A stretch of 64,000 nucleotides of DNA from Gyrodactylus bullatarudis (lineage: Eukaryota > Platyhelminthes > Monogenea > Gyrodactylidea > Gyrodactylidae), in the NCBI GenBank assembly GCA_012064415.1, contig SSNU01000294.1:620001-684000 (forward strand). Reading direction: 5' to 3'. Made by a program: the position numbers and the translations under genes. The notes under the pieces were generated by a model. It was not told the DNA's origin and searched no databases. It saw nothing but the letters and a program-made list of their open reading frames with translations. This document shows, one piece after another, positions 23,947 through 34,700 of this stretch (position 1 is its first letter; each line of letters begins with the position of its first letter).

Positions 23947-25604
23947 ATGTCGTTAAGCTTAAAAATAGCCTACTCGCTAGGACATTTCTCTAATGACCTA
24001 TGTGCTTCTGTTTGGTTCACGTATACTATTGTTTTCTTCACTCATGGTATGTGTTTCACCGATTTTTCTGTTGGTGTACTTATGCTTGTTGGACAGGTAA
24101 TTTGCGTAATACTTTTATTTTTGAGATTTCAGATGCATTTGCAACACCAGCTGTTGGAATAATGTCTGATAAACTTTCATCAGATAGCTCAGTTAATGAG
24201 ATGAGAGAAGGGATTTTTAGAAAAATCATCTATAAATTGAAAAAAATTTGGCCTAAAAAAAGGAAGGGAATTCATTTATTTGGTACTATTCTAGTTTTGA
24301 TTTCTTTTCCTCTTTTATTTACTTCATTTAAATTTGAAAACTCGACAATTTCACTTTTATTTTATATTTTTCTTGCTATTATTTTTCAGATTGGCTGGGC
24401 TTCGGTCCAAATATCTCACCTAGCTTTATTAAATGATATTTCATCAGACACTCATATTAGAGCTAACCTTGTTTCGGGACGCTATATTGCATATATTGTG
24501 GCTAATTCTTTGGTCTTTAGCTTATTCTTTTTCCTCTTTAAATTTTTAAGGCCAAACGAATTATTTAAATTTCCTTATCTGCATAATGTACATTCACAAT
24601 ACTCTGATACGGATTTTAGTCCCGAAGATGTTCAAACATTCAGTGTTCTCGTCTATATTGTGACAGGAGTAGGTATACTAACTTCTGCTGGGTTTCATTT
24701 TGGTCTTAAAAATGATCATATTGATTATACTCATATGGAAGAAGAAAATGAAAGCCTCCTTGTCGATCCTCATTTTAAAGGAAAAAACATCAAACAGAAA
24801 TCATTTGATTGGTTTAGAGATTCTAAATTTTGGTTCCTTGGACTGTTTTATATGACAATTCGTCTGATCGTGAACGTATCTCAAGTAAATTTAATTGATT
24901 ATTCACTAGCTCTACATCAACATGTATCTTTTAGTATCACTGAAACTTTCGAACTCCTCAATCTCTCTCGTGCCATTGACTATCTATATCAGCTCAATAT
25001 TGTCAACATTATTGCAAAATCAGATTCAAAGATTTGTACCAAGAAATGTAAGTATTTGATAGAGCAAATTGTTACGTGTTTACGCGATCTGAGGATAATT
25101 ATTAGAAAAAGGATCAAAGTTCATTTGAAATAGTGAATCACTATTTGTGATACGATAATCGGATTAATCAATGATTGAACATTTTTAAAAATTTAGATCA
25201 ACTGTCTCATTGGATCAATTTTGATATCAATATTTTCAATGGTAATCTTGTTCCTTGATTTTAATTCCAATGAGAAAATTCCCATTATTTACATTGCTGC
25301 TGTAATTTTGGGTGTCGGATCGAGTATTCTGTTGGTTTCTGGAATATCAATGATATCTGATTTAGTTGGAAAGGAAAACAAGAAAACTGGAGCTTTTGTC
25401 TTTGGAGCAATGTCTTTCGTTGATAAATTATCTTGTGGAATAGTTATTCAAATAATACAAATTTTAAAACCGATTCTCACAGAAAAAATAAGGAATGGTT
25501 GTGAAATATTCTTTAAGGATCTTGAGAGTTATGGCATTGCTGGCTTCACAATAGCGTGTGTTATATTTTTGATATTTTACTCTTTGAGAGATATCAAAAA
25601 CTAG
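23947..25604 (+). CDS. MFSD12: MFSD12-like major facilitator transporter
   Basis: A polytopic transporter; vertebrate MFSD12 is a lysosome/melanosome protein needed for cysteine import. Exons: 23947-24096, 24126-24884, 24910-25047 and 25197-25604, with introns of 29, 25 and 149 bp; each exon is a whole number of codons (484 aa total). Conserved blocks: SLGHFSNDLCASVWFTY at the N-terminus (family: LGHFLNDLCASMWFTYLL), QIGWASVQISHLALL, RLIVNVSQ joined to LYINMYLLVSLKLS, PLTIYISSILSTLL, and SMISDLVGKENKKTGAFVFG plus SFVDKLSCG near the end. Without splicing out the 25-bp intron at 24885-24909 the protein runs into an unrelated frame; removing it restores family similarity, which is strong evidence for the intron. 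Twelve or so hydrophobic segments fit the family. Substrate here is inference. Confidence 0.92.
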
Positions 25605-26223
25605 CATTTCAGAAAAAAATAATTTCAAAAGAGAATCAAGATTTTCAAATTAACATTATAAAATAGTACAGATACTCATTATTATTCATTATTTTCATAG
25701 AGTATATATTCCTATTTCTTTGTTATGAATGATTTGAAATACAGAATAAATTTTTATATGATCTCATCTTGACCAATCAGAATATTTGCAGACTTGATCC
25801 AAATTCATTTCGACAATGAAACTATTGTTTTGAATATATCCAACCAATCAGAGGATAGGAAAATTTCTTGTGTGCCAAGTACAACCCATGTATTGGTGAA
25901 TTATATTTTAGTATAGAGATTATAATCTATAGAATAAAGATAGGTAGAAACAAAGCAAATGAATGTAAACAGACATAGAAACACTAAGATACGTATATTC
26001 AGATGTGATTTCATTGTGTTTGTATGTATTGTAAAATGTTAAGGTTGGAAAGAGATATTCCCATTCATGAAAGAGATCAGGAAAATCTTTGTGCAATTTT
26101 GTTTGTTGTTAAGTTACTTTGGGGATAACCTATAAAGAATATATCTCAGATATTCTAGTTGGAATTTAAGGTTGCTTGATTCCGGATTATTTCAAGACTG
26201 ATAATCTGGATTTATCTTGAGCC
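25605..26223. other. gap and collagen 5' region
   Basis: About 620 bp, AT-rich, holding the MFSD12 3' UTR and the promoter and 5' UTR of the collagen gene. No coding frame was seen, and no distinct promoter element could be supported. Confidence 0.45.
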
Positions 26224-29200
26224 ATGGCCCATAACAAAATGTTTTGGGCAAATCTTGGCCTTTTAATTAGCTGTATCTTAATCCTGACAATTTTTACTCA
26301 GACCACTGTCGGTAAGCGAAAAATTATTTTTATTTGACATGAATTTAAAAAAATTGGAATGGATTGCACAAAAACAAGGATCTAAGACTATTTTCATAAT
26401 TAGGTCAAATAACAAGTTTGTCAGAAGCTACTGGAGCAAAAGGACCCCAGGGAGAGCCTGGTCCCCCTGGACAAGAAGGAGCTGTTGGTCCAATCGGTCC
26501 AATGGGTCCTCAGGGGGATCCTGGTGTTGATGGAGAAATTGGTGAAGTTGGAAATCAAGGACCTGATGGAATTCCTGGTAGGGATGGTCGTGATGGTTTA
26601 CCTGGCCCTCCTGGCACTCCAGGTTCACCAGGCCTTCCAGGTGAACAAGGTAATTCTGGTCAAAGTGGTCCACCTGGTCCTACTGGATATCAAGGACCAC
26701 CTGGTGAAAAAGGCTCTCAAGGCCAAGATGGACCAAGAGTGAGAGATAAACACATCATATTTCATAAAATATCTTTTAAAAAAATTTTATTTTAGGGAGG
26801 TGATGGTAGCGCTGGTGCAATCGGTCCAAATGGACCAATAGGTCCAATCGGTCCCCCTGGCCCAACTGGTCCAATGGGTTCCAGAGGATCTAGAGGTCCT
26901 GCTGGTCCTCGTGGTAGACGTGGACCTGACGGAGAGATGGGTCCAGTCGGTAATCCAGGTCTTCCTGGTTTACCTGGCCAAATTGGTCCCAAGGGAGAAC
27001 AGGGCTTGCCTGGTCTTAAAGGAAGTAATGGAAAGAAAGGCTTACCCGGTAAAGATGGCAATGATGGAAGTCCTGGAGATAAAGGTCAACAGGTTTGTAA
27101 TAAAATTTAATGTTCATCAATGTAAAAGAAGATGAATGGAAAAAAATAATTGAATGAAAAATTAAAGGTTTTGTGTTGAAAAATTAAAAATTTTCAATTT
27201 AAGGGAGAACCAGGTGTCGATGGAAGACCAGGACTGAGAGGTGAACAAGGATCTATGGGCTCTCAAGGTCCACCTGGTCCTACTGGTCGCAGAGGAGAAA
27301 TGGGTCCTGAAGGTTCTCAAGGAATTACTGGTCCTAAGGGATCTCAAGGAGAACAAGGACCACAGGGAAGTCAAGGAAAAACTGGAGTTAGAGGAATGAA
27401 AGGCATCAAAGGACAGCAAGGTCCAACAGGAGAACAAGGTGATGCTGGTAAAAGAGGTGGTCGTGGACCTATCGGTCCTGACGGACTAAAGGGAGTTAGA
27501 GGAGATCCAGGTCTTTCAGGAGTACCTGGAACTCCCGGTGATGATGGTCAACCTGGTGCTGATGGACTTCAAGGTGAACCTGGTCCTGTAGGTGAGCAAG
27601 GTAGTCCTGGCGGTCAAGGTCCCCGTGGTACCCCTGGTATGGAAGGTTCTATGGGTCCAAGAGGAGAATCAGGCTTACCTGGTGATGACGGATTTCCTGG
27701 ATTAAAAGGTCTCGTTGGTGATCCTGGTCCAGCTGGAATGATCGGTGTTGCTGGAAAACCAGGAAGACAAGGAACTATTGGTCAAAGTGGACCTATTGGT
27801 TCAAGAGGTTCTCCTGTAAGGATTTCTACCGCTATAATTTTAGGGTTTTATCTAAAAATCTATTTAAGGGCCGTGAAGGACCTCAAGGAGAGCAAGGTAT
27901 GAAGGGAGCAGAAGGCTACAAAGGTCCATCTGGGGATCAAGGCGAACCCGGTGAAAATGGTGCTGCTGGAAAGCCAGGCGCTAAGGGAGCACAAGGAGCC
28001 CCAGGCTTGCGTGGACATCGGGGAGAGCCTGGTGCCCAGGGTGCTCCAGGTTCTGTTGGAGAACCCGGTTCTAAAGGCCCAACAGGATTTGATGGATCTC
28101 CTGGTAGAGATGGAAGAGATGGAGCCCCTGGTGAAATTGGTGCTCCTGGTAGCGATGGAACTCCGGGACCAAATGGTGAACAGGGTCCTACAGGTCCTCA
28201 AGGAAATAAGGGTGCTCAAGGCCCAACTGGAGAAAAGGGCGATGTTGGCGATGAAGGTGCTTTAGGCAGAACAGGTAGTCCGGTATGTGGTCTTAAAATT
28301 GAAACTATTTATGTTTATAAATATCTTTTTATAAGGGTATGCCTGGTCCTCGTGGTCCATCTGGAGAATCTGGTAATGCTGGTGATGATGGTGACAAGGG
28401 TGATGATGGAAACAGTGGTTCTCCTGGTAACAAGGGTCCAACTGGTAGAAGAGGCAGACCTGGTCCTCCTGGTGAACCTGGTGAAGATATTTTTGTTACA
28501 ATCCAATCAAGAGGCCCAGGATCTCCAGGTCCTCAAGGTTCTCCAGGTATTTCTGGTGATGACGGAGCTCAAGGTCAAATTGGTCCAAAAGGTGCCCCTG
28601 GTGAATCAGGCTTAGATGGTGAAGCTGGTTCTAGAGGAGACAGAGGTCCACCAGGTCCTCCAGGTGCAGAAGGATCAAGAGGAAAGGATGGCAGTGATGG
28701 AGATGCCGGTATTCCCGGTGTCAAGGGTCCTAAAGGACCTAATGGAATTAAAGGTCCAGCTGGAGAAGCTGGTATTCCAGGATTACCTGGTGATCCAGGC
28801 TTAGATGGAGCTCCAGGACCAGCCGGAAGAAAGGGACCTCAAGGTGAATCAGGACTTAGAGGAAAAGCTGGTGCTGAAGGTCCTATGGGAGATAAAGGTG
28901 TCCCCGGTAAAGAAGGAGAGCCTGGTCAAATTGGCTATCCAGGAAGAAAGGGACCTCCAGGCCCAAGAGGAAATCAAGGAGAAAGAGGTAAGGACGGACC
29001 TCCCGGAGATGCTGGTGAAAAAGGTCCTAAAGGACAAGATGGTTTTCCTGGATTCTCAGGTCCACCTGGAGAAATGGGCCCAGAAGGTCCTGAAGGTAAA
29101 GAGGGTGAAGAAGGCGCAATTGGTGATCCTGGACGCATAGGAAATATGGGGGCACCTGGTGATCCTGGACCCGTAGGACCTCAAGGTTCAATTGGTAATC

Positions 29201-30547
29201 CAGGAAGAATTGGCCGTGTCGGTCTACCCGGTAAAAATGGACCAACTGGTCAACAAGGTAAAGATGGAGAGGTTGGAGAGAAAGGTGACGATGGACCTCC
29301 AGGGCCAATTGGACCAAGAGGACCAAGAGGAGACGCTGGACCTGAAGGAGATCCTGGTGTAGATGGAGATGCAGGTGCTCCAGGTAAAAAAGGAGCAGAT
29401 GGAGATAGAGGTGCCCGTGGTGACAATGGTCCTGCTGGATATGCTGGTATCGAAGGAAAACCAGGTAAAAATGGAGGTCCCGGTGCTAAAGGACCTAAAG
29501 GTGTTCAAGGTAGACCTGGACCACGAGGCCCACCTGGTAACGATGGACCACAAGGTTTTCTAGGAGAAATTGGCAACAGAGGTCCTGAAGGTCCTCAAGG
29601 GGATCCTGGCCAAAGAGGACCTCCCGGTAGAAGAGGAGATGTTGGTGATCCTGGCTTGATGGGTGATGATGGTCCTAGAGGTCAACAGGGAGATAGAGGC
29701 ATTGCTGGTCCTCAAGGTATGCCAGGTCCACCTGGTCCACCTGGTCCTCCAGGTCCAATTATGAGCACTCAAGTACAACGCTCAAGAACTAAGGGAATTA
29801 TGTTTGGTGATGATGCTAAATCAGCTAAAATTATGGGTAATAACGTCATCAAAAATCCTCAAGGAACACGAGAAGTTCCAGCTAGAACATGTGCTCATCT
29901 TGCTATCAACAATTCTGATAAACCAGATGGCTATTACTGGATTGATCCAAATGGCGGCCGTATAGAGGATGCTGTTAAAGTATACTGCAAAATGTCTAAG
30001 AAGGAAACATGCTTCCTTCCCAAGAGTGAAGATATCCCATCTTCTCTTATTGCTGAGAATATGAAATCTTCATCTTGGCTCCACGCCTCTAGAGGATCTC
30101 AAGTGAGAATATTTGAAAATTTATTTATAGAAAATTTAATTCAACTTAATTTTTTAGCTCGATTACACTGTTGACTACGATCAATTGAACTTCTTGAAAT
30201 CACTCAGTTCAAGAGCCACACAAGAAATTAAAATTTCATGTAATGGCGTCAAAGCTCAATCAGAAGATCCAGTTAAACTTTTAACCGATGATGATATTGT
30301 TCTTGATAACTCAACTTCTAAGAGAAGATTTGAAATAATCCAAGACGACTGTGGTAGAGTAAGTCATCATCAGATACTATTTATTTTACATTCAAATAAA
30401 TTCATTTTCTAGACTGCAAATGGTGAAACAATTCTTAAGACATCTTTCAGAGCCACAAGAATGCCAGTTAGAGATATCAAATTGTCAAATAATCTTTCTG
30501 AACTTGACAATGTTTCTATTACATTGGGCCAAGTTTGCTTTGCCTAA
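26224..30547 (+). CDS. fibrillar collagen alpha chain with minimal N-terminus
   Basis: A secreted structural collagen chain. Exons: 26224-26311, 26404-26738, 26796-27092, 27204-27815, 27869-28282, 28336-30102, 30158-30358 and 30413-30547 (3849 nt, 1282 aa, all phases consistent). Residues 1-29 are a signal peptide. Only about ten residues separate it from the Gly-X-Y helix, so no VWC, TSP or other N-propeptide module is present. The helix runs from about residue 40 to 1057 (about 1018 aa, the normal fibrillar length of about 1014), with one break at about 632-641 ([12 protein letters not shown]). A COLFI C-propeptide follows: [37 protein letters not shown] and terminal QVCFA. Of the eight propeptide cysteines typical of type I chains, positions 2 and 3 are missing. 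Introns in the helix all fall just before a Gly codon. Confidence 0.95.
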
Positions 30548-31517
30548 TTGAATGAGTAGTGCCAATTCTTTTGTTTGTTTGATTTTTCTGAACAAATAAA
30601 AGATTTCGTTAAAAACACTCATCATTAAAGATAATCTAAGTACAGTAAAATAAAATACAAATTTGTCTACAAACGTAAAAACTTAAAAAAGATGTATTTC
30701 TTCAGAAAAGAATTTTCATCTAACAAGTGTCTTAAAAAATTCGACTTCCATAATAATATGAAAATTTTTATATTAAAGAGTGATTATTTGGGATCATATT
30801 GATGTATTAAATTGAAAATATGTTCAATTCATGTTGTATTGCCGAAATATTTTGGTATTTTATTATTTCTCATCCAATAAATTCCCCTTTCACAGATCAA
30901 ATTGTTAAGAGAAAATATTTATGCCTACTGTGAGTATCCATTCGATCTTTCATTTCAAATTATCCAAAGTCATTTAATCACACCCAAAGGCGAGGATAAA
31001 AAACAAATCTACACTAAAATATCCCATCTCTATCTTTTAAAAGATACAAATCATATTGCCAAAAAATTAGATGACGCCAAGAACAGTTAATCAAAAGTGT
31101 ATATAAAGTTTCAAATGACAGAAGGTTCATTCATAATCGGTTCTTTGGAATTATTCCCTATGAACATGAAAAGCAGAAGTTTCCAACAATCTATCAGTCC
31201 AATTATACAAATTCTATCACTGTGTATATTTTATTGATTGTATTGTGATAATCATGTATGATAAGGAAGAAAAGTTGCCAAGAAAAAAAAATATTATTAT
31301 AAAAAAACAAAGGAAATTATTGTGTGGTTGTTGGTGTTGTTCAGCAAAAATCAATTAATTATTATTATAATGAATAAATAAAAATATCTGGAAATTTTCT
31401 TGATTCAAATTAAAGTTTTTTCTTAACATTGTTTCTCATCTTGTGGAATGAGCTTTTAACTATGCAAGGTTTTGAGAAAATAGCTATACCAGATTAATTT
31501 GATCTTACAAGATACGC
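30548..31517. other. collagen 3' region and non-coding sequence
   Basis: AATAAA signals lie at 30594 and 31372-31382. A 62-codon frame at 30902-31090 is preceded by an acceptor-like TTTCACAG, but it has no family resemblance or upstream partner, so I do not call it a gene. Otherwise nothing was seen. Confidence 0.5.
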
Positions 31518-31750
31518 TTAACCCTTTCGGTGCAGATGGATATATATGTCCAATTTTCCATTTTCCAATTTTTTCGAACCCTCATAACTCTACCAGTTTG
31601 ATAGGTTTTTCGATCAATTAAAGTTTAAATTGAAGCCTACAATGGGAACTTGCATTAGTAATATTTTTTGGCCAAATAACTTGGTATCTTAATAGCTAAA
31701 TTTTGGTTTTTATAAAAATTGTGAAATAGTCTCGGCACCGAAAGGGTTAA
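31518..31750. mobile_element. MITE copy 2, piggyBac-like, with intact ends
   Basis: A 233-bp unit starting TTAACCCTTTCGGTGC and ending GCACCGAAAGGGTTAA, a perfect 16-bp terminal inverted repeat including TTAA at both ends. TTAA target duplication followed by CCCT is the hallmark of piggyBac-type elements. There is no ORF, so it is non-autonomous. It is homologous along its length to the unit at 1236-1441. Confidence 0.85.
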
Positions 31751-34700
31751 TTGCAATTAATTTTACAAATTTATTTTTTCTGATTCTAACGGTGTCATTT
31801 AAACAATACAACTTATCGTATAAGACCAAAGTCTGAGCGAAAAATTGAACTAGAAATACTGGATAAATTCTACGATAGAATGCACCATTTTAAAAATCTC
31901 AAAAATTTTCGGCTAATTAATTAATTTCTGACTATGGTTAAATCTAAAATCCCAGAAACAAGCTGTAACAACTGACTAATAAAAATGCATATTTAGTGAA
32001 CGACATCCATTACATTACTGAAACAAAGTCTATGTAAAAGGAATACATTATCGCTAGAATAAATTATTTACACCTAGTCTAGTGTTAATCCCAAATATCA
32101 GTGCATAACTGCTTCGATTCATCGAAATCGATGAAAATTTTTGGTTCAAAAGTTGAAAAAGTGGAAATTCGGTGCATTTTCGAAATCCAAAAATTGGCCT
32201 AATTTTGGTCAGATTGAATTTATGACATTAGAAAATATCAAACTTTGCAGTGGATCTAGATATTTTTTTGAATTTTGAGCTAAATTTTCATGTTATTTGA
32301 GATACATCTTGAAAGGCTTCTTACTTCTGAATATACTTCCAAAAAAATTTCATGTCTTCTTACAAGAAATGAATAAAATTTTATGATTTTGGAGCGTTAA
32401 ATTCACTATTCATACATGGAAATGTTAATGAATAAAACTGTAAAGAAAAAGGTACCTCTGTTGCTATGCTCAATAATATTATCAACTGAAGCTATCCTTT
32501 CATACCTACAGATGATAAAAAAATTTTATGGATGTGAATTAGCTATTGTTGCTTTTATTTGACTTATTGAACTCACAAGTCAAGGTTTTAACCAGCTTGC
32601 ATAGAAATAAAATGATATGTACTAAAATATTACTTTCCGCATAAATCTCTTAAAATAATCCTTGTTATTTTCTAGCGAAATTTTAAGATATTTAAACTTT
32701 CCACTTAGAACTATGGGAATTATGATTCTCATATAATTTATTGCCAATCTCTAGTAAGCGAGTGGATTTCTTTATCATTTGAATTGGTCTTTACATATGC
32801 TAATAGCTGATTGATCACAAGAAGTTTTACAAAAACTCTTTTAGTCACTCAGATAGCTATAGACTTGATGTGTAAAAAATGGGTTTGCCTCATTCATATT
32901 TGTAATTAATTTGTATTCATTAGAGGACTGCTCAACTCCTTAGTGTATTTAACCGCATGTAGAAGCATTTTAAGCAAAGAAAGCTAAGTTTGAAAAAGTA
33001 TTTAAAAATACTCCAACATTTCTGGAAAAGAAGGTAGATAGTGTACATGTTTTTTATATCTAATTAATTTCTCGTTTCATGGTTGGGATGGCTTAGTGGG
33101 TATGGTACCTACCTATATTAAATTAATATTATTTACATCCTCGACTTTTTGGGATTTTCTACCTTTGTTATCAGATAGTTCTGAGAATAGATTTTTACAT
33201 AAATAAAATCCTCTGTATCTGTTTATTACTAAAATCTGTTCGAGAATTCTAATGTTGATAGTTTTAAAAATTGAGCTGTACTCTAGTATTCATGTATTTA
33301 AGCTTAGCCATATTTAAGCTTATTTATCAAATGTATCCCTTTTATTCAATTATTATTGTAATTTTAGAATTTTCATTCATTTGATTCGAGATCAACATCA
33401 AAGTGTTGATTGGATCGTTCTCTGAGTTGAAGAGTACTAGACAACATTTTAATTTTACATTGAGTAGAGCACTGTAATAGATGAATACAAGACACTTAAA
33501 TGTGACACTTTCTCGTCTTAGTTATATGAACATGAGAAGAAGTGATTGAGTCCATTACAATAATAATATGCTTCATACAAAGTTTAACTATCATTATTAT
33601 TATTATTATTTTAAGGTGTTTAGAATGAGAAAGAGAAAAAAGCATATTGAAGAGATGTAGTGAGAGTTTGATGATAAGAAGAGTAGAGAAATGTTTTCTC
33701 AATGCATATTTGAACTTGAAGTAATACATACGCACGAAATCTCATGAACGTTGTGTTATTGAATTGTCTTTGTGTACTCAACTTCTAAGGTTTTTTTGCG
33801 CTTAATAACTTGAGTATAATGAAATTATCACAGGAGTGAGACTTATATATAAAGGTCTATTCATTTTCATCTTGGACAAGAGTCAAGAATCATATCATCT
33901 TCTTGTTCATTCACTGAGATAAATCGGAAGGAGTGTAAGCTCACCAATAGAAATTTTTCAGTGAGTTAAAATGCATTATTGAAAATAGAAACTTGATTGA
34001 AGACACTGTGGAATCGAATATTACTTGCTATGATTTGAATAGAAAACTTTGTAAATTCGAGTCAACAGGGTCGTCAAATAGTTTTTGAACTACCAATTTC
34101 AATGTTGATATGAAAAATAATCTTTTGGTAAACATAATCTAAAATTAGTTAATAAATTTTATAAATTTTGACTCAAGTTTAAATTTTATTAAAAAATAAT
34201 CTTTTGAATTTAAGCATAAAGCTAGTTAATATGAAGATGGGAATTTTTGGGAAAACAGTAAAAATGAATTTTCGTTTGGTTCTAAACTCATAAGGAAGGT
34301 TAGAGAAGACAGACGTATATTATAGTGATAAACGTTATATTTCGCTCTTCTCTTCAGACTCTACCCCGGTAACATTTAAATACTATTACAATGCAAAATA
34401 TTCTCTGGCTTCCATTGGTCCATTTCGTGATTGTATTTTTAGGCCTCACTAGGGATGGGTAAAGAGTTTTCAACGTGAAAAATTCTGCTCACAACTAATT
34501 ATCTATTTCTGTTTTTTCATAAACTGATCAATTTTCTGCTGACCACTGTCTCTACGTAGTATTTTCATTACAGCTTGAGTTCATTTAAGATTTTAATTCT
34601 TGGATTAAACAGAAGATTTAGCCAAAAATCAATAAATTCCGCATTGCATATTTTTATGATCCTCTACTCTTCTCAAAATTAAATAACTAACTAAGCATTT

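Noticed and set aside
24945..25133. Unspliced extension of the MFSD12 second exon past position 24884
   Set aside because: It reads into sequence unlike the family; removal of the 25-bp intron at 24885-24909 restores the expected transporter sequence in another frame.
26792..29778. Long open frames on the opposite strand and in other frames throughout the collagen gene
   Set aside because: They are shadows of the Gly-X-Y coding pattern: GGT/CCT-rich repeats have few stops on the other strand and give artificial Pro/Trp/Ser-rich or Leu/Val-rich translations.
30902..31090. 62-codon frame downstream of collagen, preceded by an acceptor-like TTTCACAG
   Set aside because: No partner exon, no recognisable motif, and base composition like the surrounding non-coding DNA.
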